Position numbers and translations under genes: made by a program
Notes under the pieces: model-generated
What the model was told of the DNA's origin: nothing
What the model saw: the letters and a program-made list of their open reading frames with translations, nothing else
Database searches by the model: none
In this document: piece after piece, positions 23,460-34,990 of the stretch
Numbering within the stretch: position 1 is the stretch's first letter
How the letters are laid out: each line of letters opens with the position of its first letter
Origin: Diorhabda sublineata
Taxonomy: Eukaryota > Arthropoda > Insecta > Coleoptera > Chrysomelidae
Length of the DNA stretch: 64,000 bases
Reading direction: 5' to 3'
NCBI RefSeq assembly: GCF_026230105.1
Contig: NC_079476.1
Span: 27,518,559 to 27,582,558 of the forward strand

Positions 23460-24033
23460 TTTCAAACTATGAGGTATATATTCCATTAGGAGAAATCCTC
23501 CTTAGAACAAGTGAAAACATTCTAGATGTAAGTCATCATTTTTTAAAATTATGTCTGTCGGGACAAAATCAATTACTCTGGACAAAATTTGACAAAATCA
23601 ATTAAATGCAAATACTGTTTACAAAACTATTATATTCGTGTGTCGCTGTCAACAAAAATGTAAACAACTATAAAACATTTTCAACATATTCAACATTTGC
23701 CATAATAAACGACTTAGTAAGTGACAAAGCTAATAATTAAGTGGAATATTTAATTAGAATATTTTTAGAAAATAATAGAGGAGACTTCTAATGACCCTAC
23801 AATAGGATTCATAATTTTACTAGCAGAAATTGGCGATTTGAAAAAAATGTTTTCCACTGTTGTATAATTAATAATAACCGTTAATCACGGCAGTGATAAT
23901 TACGGCTGTCAAATTATATATTTAACTTTCGAAAATTTATTTTTAAAAATTTGATTAACACAGAAACACAAATTACAGTATTACAAATGAATGAATATTC
24001 TAGATTTTTCTTCATGTAACTCCCCCATCCTTG
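23460..24033 (-). repeat. Probable errantivirus 3' LTR and polypurine tract
   Basis: On the minus strand, downstream of env, the purine tract caaggatgggggag (24022-24035) is followed at 24021 by agttacatgaag. This is the usual order of a polypurine tract and an LTR start of the AGT type in insect errantiviruses. The far (low-coordinate) LTR boundary cannot be fixed because no 5' LTR copy lies in the window. Confidence 0.45.
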
Positions 24034-24049
24034 AGATTGAAAAATAACG

Positions 24050-25420
24050 GAGGTATTTTTCAGATCCTGTTTTCTTCAGCTCCTCTTCTTTCGTTAAATT
24101 CATATTCTTCATTTCTTCACTTTTCGGATTTCTTCGAATTTTTCTTTTAAATTTTTGGAATTAACTAAAATTTTGAAATAATTACACAAGTTATTGCTAT
24201 TGATGAAATAGTCCAATTGACATATGGCTTTGTGGATTTTGTATTTCATGAATCGGTTTTATGATTATTGCAATTTTATCTATTTCATAAAGTTTTTCAA
24301 AATATATTTTACATAAATTCGGAGTTTATATATAATTTTGGTACGATTATTGATTTTCCTATTTTAATCTGTGTATTAGTTGAGAAAATCTCGTTTTCTA
24401 TTTGAATTCTACAATTTTTTGAAATTCTAATAATTGATGGATATTTTATTACTAAATAATGGTCCGAAGCACATTTGGATAATACTTTAGTTTCTAAATT
24501 TGAAATTACTAAAACTTCACTGTGTGTCACTTGTTCTATTATAGTTTCTTGAATATTCACATCACTAACGAAACAGTTTCTAGGAAAGCGGCCATTTAAG
24601 AGTTCTATAGAATTTAAGTATATTATAATATATATTTAAATTTTTCTTTGCAGTAATGTTTTTCTTCCAAAACGGGACATTCTTCTTTAATTAAAATTAC
24701 TTCTTCCGGATTCTTGGCCTAGTAAGGTTGAGGAGGAATAAATATTTTTTGGTTTTGGATAACGGGATATAAGTGCAAAAATTCAGACGCTTGGGATTTT
24801 AATATTGGAACATGGGTGGCAAAGATTTTTTTGGATTTGGAAAAGGCTACTTGTGAGCCCAGAAAGAGATAATATGTTAGAATATTATTACATTTTGGAA
24901 TTTGTTTTTCTTTATAAATAGTATTTAAATATTTCAAAATTTCTAAAATTTCTTGACTAGAGATTACTGAACTATTGATTGTATTTAATTTAAAAAAGGT
25001 TATTGCATTTTCAATATTATCAATATATGTAATTAAATTTTGACAATCCAGATTAATTTGTGAAATTGTACTATAAAATAATAATAATAATAATAAAATC
25101 TAATGATATTATTTATTAATATTTTATTATAAGTTATTATTTTATTTTCTAATGATATGTGAAATTTTTCTAAATTATTCTGAAGTTTTTGTTGTTTGTT
25201 CCATAAAATTGTTATTGGTTTATTATAATGATCAATTAATTTTTTATGTAATGATATTTGTAGATTTACTTGATGAATTATTTGTTTTTGATTTTGCTGT
25301 AGAACATTTATTGCGTTATCATCTTTCTTCATCATCTGAATCGAGAGTTCCAAAAAGCCATTTATCTATTTTTCATATAGCATTTATTAAACCTCTTTTT
25401 GATCTAATATGTAGATAAAT
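24050..25420 (-). pseudogene. env: Errantivirus envelope (env) remnant
   Basis: Three minus-strand open segments (25033-25353, 24719-24937, 24309-24560) follow the order of the envelope protein of insect errantiviruses (Ty3/gypsy group, env related to baculovirus F protein). The first has the IIHQVNLQISLHKKLIDHYN helical block. The second has the YYLFLGSQVAF..., FLHLYPVIQNQKIFIPPQPY block. The third has LSKCASDHYLVIKYPSIIRI with its cysteines. Frame breaks separate the segments, and an (AAT)n run lies at 25077-25098. It is an old, non-functional copy. The gene lies opposite to RhoGEF2, within intron 2. Confidence 0.8.
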
Positions 25421-25639
25421 ATTTTCTAATTTTCTATCTAATTTCTATTTGTTAAATAATATCTTTTAAATCTATACAATATATAAAAGCATGTTTAGTG
25501 TATATAAGGTTAAATGATCTTAAATTAATTGGTAACAAATAATTATTTATCTGCGTAATTTCTATATCTTCAGTTTCAATCTTCCGATAAATCATGAGAA
25601 GTATTATCAACGTTGCCAGCTTCATATTTCATTTCTAAT

Positions 25640-26440
25640 TATATTTTTATAAGTTACTTTATTTGTTTCTAATTGTATATCAGAGTCTTCTGTAATTTCA
25701 CTTTTTTTCAATTTAGGTAATTTTGTATCTCTAAATTTGGTTCTGATATATGCTATTTCTTGATTTGTATATGAGGGTGGATCAGTTCTGTTTTCATTTC
25801 TTATATTAATTATTATTTCTTTTACTTTAGAGTATTTCTTTGTTCTTTATTATTTTTTATATAATGGCATATTACCAAATGGTCGTTTAAATCGAAAGGA
25901 TCTAGATTATTTATATGACCTTCAATTATTTCAAAGGGTGTAAATTGGTTAACAGAATGAGTAGAATTATCATATGCAAGACTTTAATGTTTCATTAATT
26001 GATCTTGTGTCAAATCTTTATTTGTTTATTTTGAACATCTAAAATGTTCAATTAAACTATAATGATATCTTTCGACAGGTGAATTAAAATTACTGTTTTT
26101 TGTTGTTATATAATGTAATTCAATTTTATGCAATTTACAAAAGTCTTGCAAGTCATTGCTCTTGAACTCTTGAAGTCACAATCAGCTGTTATCTTATAAG
26201 GTAAGCCGTGATGATTAATGTAATTTGGTAGGTTGTCTACAACTGAAAATCCGTTTACACTTGAAATAGGATATGCATTTTCATGTTATTGCTAAATATA
26301 AATGATTTGCTATCTTAAAAACATTGATATGTTAAATTAAATTCAATTACTGTAGGGTTTTTCTCATTTATTCATTTAGCTTTCACAATTATTAACAAAA
26401 TGTTCTACTTCTTCTGAACCAATATTGTTTCTTTTATATT
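25640..26440 (-). pseudogene. pol: Errantivirus pol integrase remnant
   Basis: Upstream of env on the same strand, fragments of the integrase catalytic core and C-terminal part can be read: VVDNLPNYINHHGLPYKITA (26180-26260), NSPVERYHYSLIEH with the catalytic Glu (26045-26095), and FTPFEIIEGHINNLDPFDLN (25890-25955). Frameshifts and stops interrupt them. Reverse transcriptase, RNase H and gag were not found further right, so the copy is truncated near 26440 or the rest is eroded. Integrase followed by env on one strand is the normal order for this group. Confidence 0.78.
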
Positions 26441-27089
26441 GAGCCAATTAAAAGTTTCATATTTATTACACTGACTATAATTTAATTTTTTATATTATTT
26501 GCTTCTTTTTTCTTTAGTTAAATAAACAAATTATATTATTAAGTTTCTTATATATTCTAACTAATATATATATTTTTTAATAATCTAGTTTCTAAAAGTA
26601 TCTTAACTATTCTATGTGTTCTACTTCTTCTAATTCTCATTAATTCTAAATCTGATCTATTCCTATAAAATAATAAAAAACAAAGAATGGTCAATAAAAA
26701 ATGCATTTTATAATTTCTTGAATTGCGTACCACTTCAAAGAATTATAATATCTATGTTTTCTATAGTCTCTTTCAGAAAGGTGTAGAGCAATAAAATGGG
26801 TAATTCCGTCCAGTTCGGTTCAATTTCAGTGTCGGCCATAGGTGTAGGTCTTGAAATATTGTGTAAGGATTACTTAGGTAGTAGATTATACATTTACGTT
26901 TTGTATCTAACAGGTACCGTTTAACCTTCTATTAGTGCCTCTGCCTAATTGCACCCTATTTCAGATTCGGCCTAACCAGGCACCTTAAGGGCAATGGTAC
27001 CTTACCCAAAATTTTTAGACCTTTATAAGTATATTTGTTTAGTTTAACGCATCAGTATTTGCTGTTAAACCGTAATTAGTGATTAGTAA
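26441..27089 (+). other. RhoGEF2: RhoGEF2 intron 2, no gene seen
   Basis: AT-rich sequence to about 26780, then a GC-richer stretch (26790-27060) that may be the 5' flank of the transposase-like ORF that follows. Nothing was recognised. Confidence 0.4.
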
Positions 27090-27700
27090 TAAAATGGCGA
27101 CATTTACACCAACGAAAAGATGTTTCCATAATTCTCCACTGTGAGTGAATAAAAACCTATTATTTTAAATGTATTGCGTAAAATACTATTACCTGAAATT
27201 TACTGTACAAGAAACTGTCGTTCCCGAATGACTGGAGTTAAAAAGTCCACCGTTTTTAAATTATTGCGGGGAAGAAAGATAGCAGGCCAAGTGGAACCTC
27301 CCAAGAAAAGTCCAGGAAGACCAGTAAAAGTCCTTGATGAAGACACCAAAAGTGTAGTTAGAAGAAAAGTTCACTCTTTTTATTTTAAAACAGAAATACC
27401 TTCCCTAGATAAGATTTTAATAGAGCTCGGCCAGGATGACAGTATTCCGTTGATAATTGAAAAACTTTTATGGGCCACTTTGATGAATATGGATTTTTCC
27501 TGGGAAAAGCATAACCGTGAAGCACTTTTACTGGAAAGCGACAAAATTGTTTGCTGGCAACGAAAATACTTAAGAAGTATAAAGCAGTACAGAACAGAGC
27601 AGAAGAAAATCTTTTATCTTGATGAGACGTGGATTTAAAAAGGTTATACAGTACCAAAAATGTGACAAAACAAAAATATAACTGATAGAGTGATAGAGAT
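27090..27700 (+). pseudogene. Tc1/mariner-superfamily transposase, N-terminal half
   Basis: The + strand holds the helix-turn-helix (RMTGVKKSTVFKLLRG), a linker with KKSPGRPVKVLDEDTKSVVR, and the first catalytic motif KKIFYLDETWI at about 27605-27637, where a stop follows directly (TGGATTTAA). The Asp of L-D-E-T-W is intact. The expected second half (FVPGALL..., VMDNASYH...) is missing; instead a different open frame starts. It belongs to the same family as 8.7, 28.8 and 35.6 kb. Confidence 0.7.
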
Positions 27701-27719
27701 TTCGCTCTTATCGAATGTG

Positions 27720-28140
27720 CCAAGAAAAGAGTGAAAGCACTTGTTTCAGGTGATTGGAAGCACGTAATAGTTGGTGCGAAACAAAACAAATCTTTCTTTG
27801 TCTCTGAAATGGATCAAAGAGATTTTAAAGACATTGAAGCGCTTTCCGCAAGAAAACCTAGAAAAAAAATCAAAATAACAAAATACGTCTGGATGAAGAT
27901 AACCCAGCTTTACTGTATGTGAGGGAGGCACGCAACATATTGCGCCCTTGGATTTCAGAACAGGTGTTTCCGATCCGATTTAATCCATGTGACGTCAAGG
28001 ATCTTCCCAACCTCTACTCCGCATTCCTGTCAATACCAAAAGAGAAGAAGAAAGACCTTATGGATATGGCTCGGTATCTCACAGATCCTGACCATGGGGC
28101 GTTTCATGAAACTATTCCATCAGTTTAATAGTATTTTGGA
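27720..28140 (+). pseudogene. Unrecognised ORF fragment, frameshifted
   Basis: Two overlapping frames (27731-27922 and 27919-28128) become one protein-like stretch if a single frameshift near 27890 is allowed: the first has KPRKKIKITKYVWMK, and the other frame already reads DEDNPALLYVREARNILRPW before 27919. It then runs on through PCDVKDLPNLYSAFLSIPKE, KKKDLMDMARYL. The composition is protein-like (charged residues, Trp, few Asn/Ile runs). It resembles a multicopy uncharacterised insect protein, but I cannot name it. AATAAA follows at 28254-28259. Confidence 0.45.
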
Positions 28141-28749
28141 GCAAGCTGAGTGTAGCACCCTTTTATGTTTTCTTCGGTAACACAAACTTGTGTTAATTGT
28201 AAATGTTTATGTAATTGTCGTTGTTCATGTAAGTATTTATTTATTTTCTGTCAATAAAATTGGTTCAACCGCTTCAATTTTATTCTTATCCCTCCTCCAA
28301 TATCCCATGTCTTTCATTTTTCTGTCGTTAAACACCAAAATGTGAATGAACATACCAATGAATAGATTTTGTAAACCCCATAAGTATGTTTTTGCAACTG
28401 AGTTTTAGTGAAGAAACGTTGTATGTTGCTCTTTAATTTGCCAGTTGCCGTTTTAATTGCGTTATGGACATCATTCGTTCTTCTGTAAAATTGAACTTCC
28501 GCTACATGCAACGTTTTTCGAGCCAGATATTCATTTGCTGAAATATAATGAATATATTGGGTATTTACTTATATTTTCACCTAATTAACCTGATTCTATG
28601 TTTTCTAAAATGTTTCATTTTTCCACAAGGTACGAAGAAAATATTTTTATATAGGTATAAGGGTTTTAACTTTGATTTTTAAACAAGCTAACGTTCATGA
28701 GGAATAATTTTAATATAAAAACTCACAAGTTTAGTAGTAGAGCTACTTC
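28141..28749 (+). other. RhoGEF2: RhoGEF2 intron 2, no clear gene
   Basis: Sequence between two transposase remnants. A minus-strand frame (28314-28511) starting HVAEVQFYRRTNDVHNA looks protein-like, but I do not recognise it. Confidence 0.4.
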
Positions 28750-29700
28750 TTATAAATCTAAATAAAAATTGGAATCGGAAGATAATTTGCTGCAACCAAT
28801 ATTTACAATTAGTGGCTCGATCATTTCATCAGTAATATTGTTCCACATTTTGTCTTGTTTAATCGTATAATTTACTGCCTTTTCTCCAAAAACAACTAAA
28901 AGAATTATTTTTTCTTAAAACTTCTCCTTTTAGTGCGCAATGAAATGAATAGATCTATCCATCGTGATTCCACGATTTTCTATTTCATCATTTAGAATTT
29001 CTTGCTATGAATAAAGTTCTTTTCTCACAGGAGCGGGATGGAACTTTGAATTAAACCAATTCTGTAAATATTTTTTAACCACTTGGTTGTGGGCAATTTT
29101 TCTATAAGTGTCCAGTGATAACTTGCATTATCCATTACTATTATACAATTAGGAGGAAGAATATCTATCATTTGTTCATTCTTTGAAAACATGAGCATTC
29201 ATGGCCTCATGGTAGTCATCAAATCTTGCCATAATTAATTTGTTGTATGTCCCTCATTGATCCATGGTTCATCTACATAAAATATATTTTTTCTTTGGTT
29301 TTTCATTTCTTTCAAAGTTTTTAGATAATTTCTTTTCCATACTACAATATTGTTTCTTCCTATTGAAATAAATTTTCTGTAATGCTTTTCCCAATGAAAA
29401 GATTATCTCGAACTGTGATAAGAGTTTTGTCTATTGTCGGAAATTCATTTCTAAAAAAAACTCATGTACTTTTAAATTTCAAACTATTTTCTATTTTGGT
29501 TTTCCTGGAGGTGTACGTGCTGTTTGAAACTCGCCATATTTCTCCGTAAATGATTTAAAACAATTAAATTTCAAGTTTTTTTATTAACTGTTAATGGACA
29601 TATAATCAAACTAGAATTCACTTCGAATCTTGCAAGTTGCAACTAATTTAGGTACTAATAGATCTCATAATACGGTTATGTAATCTTTAATATACAGGGC
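28750..29700 (-). pseudogene. Tc1/mariner-superfamily transposase remnant, full length
   Basis: On the minus strand the order is: FHWEKHYRKF..., RNIVVWKRNYLKT-like spacer, then RKNIFYVDEPWINEGHTTN (first Asp region, 29240-29300), DILPPNCIIVMDNASYHW (second Asp, 29100-29160), a part rich in K and I, and NITDEMIEPLIVNIG (28795-28840) near the C-terminus. Many stops occur and part of the middle is lost. A possible element end, tacagggcttttcatc, lies at 29693-29708. It is the same family as 35560-36650, with which it shares the C-terminal block. Confidence 0.7.
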
Positions 29701-29708
29701 TTTTCATC

Positions 29709-30614
29709 ATTCCAAACGTTTTTTGTTCCGTACAGCCTATGATTATAAAAAGCGTGAAAACTGATATTAGATCAGGTATATTTATGAAAATTTTGGGCAA
29801 TATTTATATTATTTTGTAATAATATTTAAAATGACCGTACTAAGCTTTAGATTAGTAAGTAAGTTTTATTCTTCTGTCATATATAAAAAAACTATGATAT
29901 TGAACGATAATTTTGAGAATATGAATGAAACCTAGATTCTCATTTTTTATGGCGATACGACCTTGAGGAACGTCCCTTCGATGTTCAATCGTCCATGTAG
30001 CACTAATTATCTTTCCGCATTTTTTCTAATGCGCGCAATTCACTTATCTTTTTTAAATCTCGGCCTTTTCTCACCTACGTTCACGGTTCAAATTTAACTT
30101 GGTAATCAACATGTACTGAAACTAGTCAATATACTTTTTCAACCTGCACTTGAAAAGTTCCTTAATCACTTTTTTCTGTAACTGCAAGAAGGGATTTATC
30201 CTGCACCAGTTGTTAAGACCAGTCATGTTCAAATGTCGACTCTCAACAGAAAAATATCCTTATATCAACGATGTATCTGTATTAAAATAATTTTTTTTCT
30301 TCCCCAAGTTGTAAATAACGCATATCGGCATTGTTTTGAAGGACAATTACCAAAAAGTATTGTCCTTGACGACGGATTGAGGTCAACACGATGACGGGTT
30401 TTTGTAAGTTGTCTTGTCGTTTAATAATTTCATTATTTTATTATTATAATCTGCTATTTGCTGATTTTATAATAACAGTCTTATTGGATTTATCTACTTG
30501 AGATTCCTATTTTGATTGATAAATTTTTTGGTTTTAGTTATATTTTGGGGTTTTACATTACTCTCTTGTTGTCTATTTTTCAATTTATATTTAAAATTAT
30601 TTTATTTTGAGTTT
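29709..30614 (+). other. RhoGEF2: RhoGEF2 intron 2, no gene seen
   Basis: AT-rich sequence with a short GC-richer part (29950-30070 and 30160-30400). No coding region or known repeat was recognised. Confidence 0.4.
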
Positions 30615-30990
30615 CGTTATTTAGATGTTTGGTGTTTCATTCAATATTATTTAACACAGGCAATTATTTGTCACTAGAAATATTGTGTGCAAAATTGGGA
30701 CGTAAAGATGAAACTTTCACTTCATCTGGTATGATAGTATCAGTTGAATTTTCGATCCATTTTGATTTTATTTCATTTGTATTTTCAGTAATAGGTTGTT
30801 GTTTTAATATTATGTCATCACTTTTCTCAATGTTTTTCTCTTTGCATTTATTAAAAACAATTTTTTAGACGACGCCAACACTTTCGACTTCCTTAAATGT
30901 GACTCTAGCCACTTCAATGTTGACAGTTGACAGTTTCACTTCGATGATTTTGCATAACTTTCTTCCACGACAAATACGAATCAATCAACA
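30615..30990 (-). pseudogene. Possible Penelope-like element N-terminal fragment
   Basis: The minus strand is open over about 60 residues from NKCKEKNIEKSDDI through KSKWIENSTDTIIPDEVKV and LRPNFAHNI. The pattern K-W-x-x-N-x-(S/T)...I-P-x-x-(V)...L-x-P-x-F is reminiscent of the N-terminal region of Penelope-like elements. The match is weak and no reverse transcriptase or GIY-YIG part was found. Confidence 0.25.
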
Positions 30991-31227
30991 AATTCTATCG
31001 AAATCACAAACACATCTACGAGATTCCATCAACATCTACTAGAGATATACATATTCCATCTGCATCCAATCCAATAAATATTAATAATTGTCCTGGAGGT
31101 ACAATCAACATTACTTTTTGCAAATAATTAATAAATCAATATTGACATTGCAAATATCATTAAATACGTTCGCTAAATAAAATGTTTTGAATCTTGTGCG
31201 TCGTCTAAAAAATGTTGTGTACGCCGC

Positions 31228-31324
31228 GGCTGAAATACTACTTTGTTGGACTCGTTTGTTGCTCGCCTCGCTTTGCTTGTCTCGCAATTTTCAGACTCGT
31301 CCAACAAAGCAACACTTTCAGTCC
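31228..31324. repeat. Inverted repeat with short spacer
   Basis: The left arm ggctgaaatactactttgtt/ggactcg (31228-31254) pairs with the right arm gactcgtccaacaaagcaac/actttcagtcc (31294-31324). The spacer gctcgcctcgctttgcttgt is GC-rich for this window. It could be a transposon tip or an old snap-back repeat. Confidence 0.6.
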
Positions 31325-31569
31325 TTGGCATACAAATAACTATTCTAATTTTCTTATTAGAATAGTTGATTCGGTAATAGATAGTTGTATGATTTGGAAA
31401 ATGAACCTAGATAAAACGTGATTTTGATATTCATGCTGCAGGCGACAATTTGTAAATTTTATATGGGATAATAAATATAGGTATCAATTATCTTTTCTGC
31501 ATCTGAGTAGAAAAACATTTCGGTTTTTCTATTTTGTGGAGGATATTTTCGTAATTTTTCAGATTCTGT

Positions 31570-31905
31570 TTGGATTCAGTTCCAAATGTAAGTTCAATGA
31601 TATGGTCGAAGGGCGCAAACAACTCTTACTTGATTTGGCTCATCTTGAAAGACCCATACAGTCAACTGTTGTTTAGTTTCGGGTTCATATACATAGATCT
31701 ATTATTCGTTGCCTATGACGATCTTAGAGACGTGTTTGGAAGCACTTCGATCGAATTTTTCCAGGATTTTTTTGCACCAATCTACACGAGCGATTGTCAA
31801 ATTGTGCGGTATCCAACGCAAAAAAATCTTTTTGATAGCCAAATGCTCATGCAATTTCAAAACATGTCTTCTCCAAAATAAAAAAGTTTCAACAAAATTT
31901 GCCAC
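31570..31905 (-). pseudogene. mariner transposase fragment
   Basis: On the minus strand LHEHLAIKKIFLRWIPHNLT is followed by IARVDWCKKILEKFD, then, after two stops, YVYEPETKQQLTVWVFQDEP. This is the centre of a mariner transposase up to and past the first catalytic region; the expected G-D-E-S-W reads GNE followed by two stops, so the catalytic Asp and the Trp are lost. Neither end of the element is seen. Confidence 0.8.
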
Positions 31906-32419
31906 CTTTGAAAATGTGCCGTCCTAGACTGCAGCGTACTTAGCCTTCAGATAAATCCACCACTGAGTATAGACGTTATGTCATCATTTTCACCTCCTAT
32001 TTTTCTTACAAATAAATTTTCGTATAACTTTTATGCGTAATAGGTAGTCATTACCTTGCTGATTAGGTAATTTCCGACCGCAAAACACTGTACCATTCTA
32101 TTTTTGATCCATTACTTCTTTAAAACTCATCCTATTCACAGAATATCTACGATGGAATTACGAAAGCAACTTCTACCATTAAACGAATTCATCAGTTTTA
32201 TCCGTGATATAATTCTTTCAAATTGCTACTTTAGCCCATATTGGAAGTGGTCCGTTCTCAATGGTACAATCTGTACGAATATAAATTTCTAACCCTTAAT
32301 TTAAGCGTAATCATGTAGAAAATTGTTGTTCGTGTTCAATCTTATATCAAGGGTATACATTTAATTTAAATATCTTAAGGGAACGCCCCCTTTTCATTTT
32401 GGTCTGTATTAATTTTCAG
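31906..32419 (+). other. RhoGEF2: RhoGEF2 intron 2, last part
   Basis: About 0.5 kb of intron running to the acceptor ttaattttcag (32409-32419). No gene or clear repeat was found. Confidence 0.5.
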
Positions 32420-32527
32420 GTGGTGCAGCAGAGAAAGCAGGTCTTCATGCCGGGGATAAAATCGTCAAAGTGAATGGGGTTAATGTAATGCAGTCGACTC
32501 ACACCCAGGTTGTTGCCCTCATTAAGT
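32420..32527 (+). CDS. RhoGEF2: RhoGEF2-like, exon 3 (core of PDZ domain)
   Basis: The exon follows tttcag and ends at T before GTAAGT (32528), phase 1 in and phase 1 out. It encodes residues 81-117: GGAAEKAGLHAGDKIVKVNG, then VNVMQSTHTQVVALIK. This is the middle of the PDZ domain, with the G-D-x-I-x-x-V-N-G turn and helix alpha-B. His108 sits at the first position of alpha-B (T-H-T-Q-V-V), the mark of class I PDZ domains that bind C-terminal S/T-x-hydrophobic ligands. The exon is intact and joins exons 2 and 4 without a frame change. Confidence 0.93.
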
Positions 32528-34080
32528 GTAAGTTTATTTTATTATTAACTGATTTTTATTTGATATTCAGCTACGTTTATACACGACGATTTAAAATTAT
32601 CTCCCAGTAAGAGACGAGACAAAGCATAGGGGCCATTTAGACATAGTCCGAAACAATTTTTCTTTCGCAGTAACCAATAACCACTTGTCGACTATTCTCA
32701 TCCCGCAATGAAGGCAAAGTATATCAACGCACATATTTATAGTGGCACTTTCGAATGACGCAAACACGTACGAGGCCTGTTTGACCAAAGAGTGATGTTT
32801 CCGATGTCACCTGTCAAAAGGCTCCACAAAACCGATCGACATGAAGAATTCTAGAAAAAGTTACGTGAATATTTTTCTGAAAGTGCTCTGTTTTATAAAT
32901 GATTTGTAATTGTTTCTCGGCTTTTAAAAGTGTGAATACAGATGATACCGAATATCAGGTACCGTCATTTACTGTATGTAAAAGCCGACCCAGGTTCTCC
33001 ACGAGGCTACTCGCCTTCTTTCGTCTCGCCTCTTATCGCTTCGTTTTGTGTCGGTGTTTCGAGTGCGGATCAAAGGATATGAGGTTGAAAATGAAGTGAA
33101 TGACGCGTGGGAGCGGATAAGTAGATAATTAAATATGGTTTAATACTTCTTGTAAATTGCGAAAAATTGTGAATAATTTTTGTGTTGTATTATATTATGT
33201 AGAACTCGAATTTTTGAAAATAAATTTTTTCAACGTTATGTTTTGGAACCATAGAACAATCCAAGATACTATAAAAATACAGAGCAAGCTCAAAAAACGT
33301 TATTTTTCAATTTAAAAAAAATTGCGTGTGCAATATATAAGAAGAAAATAAAAGAAAGTATAACAATTGAATTGAGGTGTAAGAATTTTTGCATATGAAA
33401 ACCGACATTGCTTATAAGGCCCTCTCTATAAGTGTGAGGTGATGATATATCCCGTATATTAAACTACAATACTATACGAGTATGGTTGATTATTAATAAA
33501 CAATAAATCTTTCTTGTCATTATTTTCTTAATTACTGATATAAATACGAAGTGCATTACGTTAGAGTAAACTGGTTACGGAAATTCCAACTGTACTTTAA
33601 CTCAACCGTTTGCCAATCACAGCATTTGAATAATTCATAAATTTACAGTGGTTACCAATCCGTTTATAAATAAGTCTGATACATCTACACAATGTTGTCA
33701 CATTAGGTCAGATTCAACGTAATAAAATATAAAGAATATAAATGACATTCAGGTATTACACACTCTTAACAACAGTATAATTGAAGACCTTGACGGAATA
33801 AAGGGATGTGCCACTTGTTAGTTTGTTATGAGATATTTAAATATAATTAATCTAATTCTGAAATCATGTTTACACAATATAAAATACTTTTATTATTCGG
33901 GTTATAGGGAAAAAGATAGATAATTATTTAAATTGGCAAAAATACTAACATATTTGTGAAAAATGTGTGGCTTGTCCCCTTTGCTTACAGAATAAAAATA
34001 CTTTTTTTGCGCTATGCGATAAAAAAATATTGAAAACTACGAGAATGTATTGAAAAATTCTTAGCTTACAATAGAACCAA
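32528..34080 (+). other. RhoGEF2: RhoGEF2 intron 3, left part
   Basis: This part contains a GC-richer block (32590-33120) of unknown origin with gaggctactcgccttctttc and related CTCGCCT motifs, then AT-rich sequence. No gene was recognised. Confidence 0.4.
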
Positions 34081-34089
34081 ACAAAATTT

Positions 34090-34790
34090 CAATGTCAAAA
34101 TATTTTATTACTCAACATATTCTCCTCTTAATTGGATACATTTATTACAATGAACCTGCAACGCCTCTTCTTTCAAAAAAAAAATATTTCTTTTTGCTCT
34201 GCAAACTAGACCTCCACAGCTATTATTACCTCCTCGCTGGAAGAAAATTTATAACCTCTTAAGGTTTTTTCAGTTGAGGAAAGAGATGATAGTTGGACGG
34301 AGCCAAATCTGGTGAATAAGGGGGGTGTTCTAATAACTCAACGCAAGGGGCGTTGTCTTGCAAAAACAAAACACCTTTCGATAGCTTTCCGCTTCTTTTC
34401 TCATTAATTTTTTCCCGTAGAGTGGTTAGTAATGTCGAATAGTAATCTCCAGTTATTGTTCTACACTTATCCAAAAAATCAATCACGATTACCCCATGGC
34501 AATCCCAAAAAACTGAAGCAAGAACTTTTCCAACAGATTTTTGGACACGAAACTTCTTAGGTCTTGGAGAACCAGAGTGTCGCCATTCCATCGATTGTTG
34601 CTTTGTTTCTGGATCGTAGAAATGTACCCAAGTCTCATCCATAGTAACAATTCAGTTTAAGAAGTCCACATCGTTTCCAAATTGAGCACAGATCGAACGC
34701 GATGCTTCTATCCTTGCACGCTTTTGGTCAACATTCAAACATTTGGGGATCCATTTTGCAGCAATTTTTCTCATGTCCAAATTGAAGTGA
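34090..34790 (-). pseudogene. mariner transposase remnant (C-terminal two thirds)
   Basis: The minus strand has a good open frame of 127 codons: MDETWVHFYDPETKQQSMEW (first Asp), VFWDCHGVIVIDFLDK, LLTTLREKINEKR, LFLQDNAPC (second Asp) and LEHPPYSPDLAPSNYHLF (third catalytic position, usually S-D-Y, here S-N-Y). About 15 residues are deleted between DNAP and LLEHPPYS. Upstream, QKRARIEASRSICAQFGND continues the family before a stop. The C-terminal tail is frameshifted and ends ...CNKCIQLRGEYVE near 34115. It is inactive. Confidence 0.85.
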
Positions 34791-34829
34791 ACTATATGGG
34801 ATTACCATGGAGTAATCATGTTTTATTTT

Positions 34830-34990
34830 TTGTAAAAGGGTAGAACAATAACTGGAAATTACTATTCGACGTTACTGACCACTATACGAGAAAAGACGCG
34901 GAAAGCTATCTAAAGGTGTTTTGTTTTTGCAAGACAACGCCCCTGCACACAAATCTCATGTTGCCGTGCAAAAAATTCGTGTATATTCGA
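34830..34990 (+). pseudogene. mariner fragment in opposite orientation
   Basis: The + strand reads in shifted frames RTITGNYYSTLLTTIREKT and then VLFLQDNAPAHKSHVAVQKI. It is the same subfamily as the minus-strand remnant directly to the left, but inverted. It covers DNAPAHKSHVAVQKI, the segment that the left copy lacks. Confidence 0.75.
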
